Part shown: positions 63,621-64,000 of the stretch, in pieces
Numbering within the stretch: position 1 is the stretch's first letter
Layout of the letters: each line of letters begins with the position of its first letter
Assembly (NCBI RefSeq): GCF_000699445.3
Contig: NC_067197.1
Span: 27,139,809 to 27,203,808, forward strand
Reading direction: 5' to 3'
Origin: Schistosoma haematobium
Taxonomy: Eukaryota > Platyhelminthes > Trematoda > Strigeidida > Schistosomatidae
Length of the DNA stretch: 64,000 nt
Translations under genes and position numbers: made by a program
The notes under the pieces: model-generated
Seen by the model: the letters and a program-made list of their open reading frames with translations, nothing else
What the model was told of the DNA's origin: nothing
Databases searched by the model: none

Positions 63621-63864
63621 TATATCAACCAACATTAAAATATTAATTAGAGATTCATTGAACAAAGCCAATAAGCATTTCTGATTATTTTCCCTATTAG
63701 TTCAGGGCAACTTTCCAGTATGTACACACAACTTAGTACGAGATTCATTTAAAGGTTTTTTAAATTTTATAATGAGCATAGTCAATTTAAATAACTAAAT
63801 TCAAATATTCATTTTAAAGATCCTAATTTTATTGATGCCCAAGTGATTGATATGATAGAACAAG

Positions 63865-63973
63865 TCAAAAATCCGACTCAGTAGTCTAGATCTCAAGCGT
63901 TCGCACATGAGACCGAAGCTTTTGTGTTTGATTCCCTTGCGAGAGATCGTGGATGCGCACTGCTAAGGAGTTG
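63865..63973 (+). mobile_element. HH-SINE broken inside the ribozyme
   Basis: tRNA-like part (GACTCAGTAGTCTAGATCTC), degenerate B box (TTTGATTCCC), then GGATGCGCACTGCTAAGGAGTT, where the SINE stops in the ribozyme. The next base begins a different repeat. Confidence 0.75.
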
Positions 63974-64000
63974 AGATGGTGGTTGGAGGTAGCCAACAGG
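63974..64000. repeat. Start of another dispersed repeat at the window edge
   Basis: GAGATGGTGGTTGGAGGTAG onwards matches the beginning of the repeat at 6985. It abuts the truncated HH-SINE. The remainder lies outside the window. Confidence 0.5.

Overview
This window looks like non-coding, repeat-rich DNA from a schistosome (Schistosoma sp., blood fluke). It is strongly AT-rich, full of TA, GA and AAT microsatellites, and has no convincing complete host gene. The genus call rests on a copy of the Sm-alpha element (a tRNA-derived SINE carrying a hammerhead ribozyme) at 55.8 kb, supported by an RTE/SR2-type LINE at 21.9-25.2 kb. The species is not decided.

Layout. 1-4.4 kb: plain AT-rich DNA with one weak candidate exon (2.6-2.85 kb, minus strand). 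4.4-14.1 kb: first cluster of a second hammerhead SINE family, called 'HH-SINE' here, plus a remnant of a third type at 7.0 kb. 15.2-15.8 kb: 5'-truncated RTE end. 17.7-21.7 kb: HH-SINE copies, including a head-to-tail junction, and a long TA tract. 21.9-25.2 kb: the only long coding region, an inactivated RTE-class LINE with endonuclease and reverse transcriptase, flanked by a 10-bp target-site duplication (TSD). 25.4-40.4 kb: more HH-SINEs and two Sm-alpha-like remnants. 43.4-47.9 kb: HH-SINEs, a dispersed repeat shared with 63.3-63.6 kb, and a dense run of TA tracts. 49.7-50.1 kb: a second truncated RTE end. 51-57.3 kb: HH-SINEs, an LTR with an adjacent tRNA-type primer-binding site, and the best Sm-alpha copy. 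60-64 kb: a further Sm-alpha-like remnant, more HH-SINEs, and an HH-SINE broken by another repeat at the right edge.

The most interesting content is the HH-SINE family. Its unit is: 5' body, tRNA-like promoter (A and B boxes), hammerhead ribozyme, and a conserved 3' end reading (C)CCACAAAACCCCTTCTG. This is the Sm-alpha order on an unrelated sequence body. Many copies are foldbacks: an antisense arm joined head-to-head to a sense arm. The conserved 3' extension is usually present at only one outer end, and several whole inverted units are bounded by 8-16 bp TSDs, so the inverted structure appears to have been inserted in one event. The junction differs between loci, and the two arms often share locus-private variants, which suggests snap-back copying or template switching during reverse transcription. 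Most ribozyme copies have core mutations. The copies at 25.8 kb (+), 31.9 kb (-) and 52.1 kb (+) keep the core. The autonomous partner that moves these SINEs is not identified; the RTE elements present are all defective.
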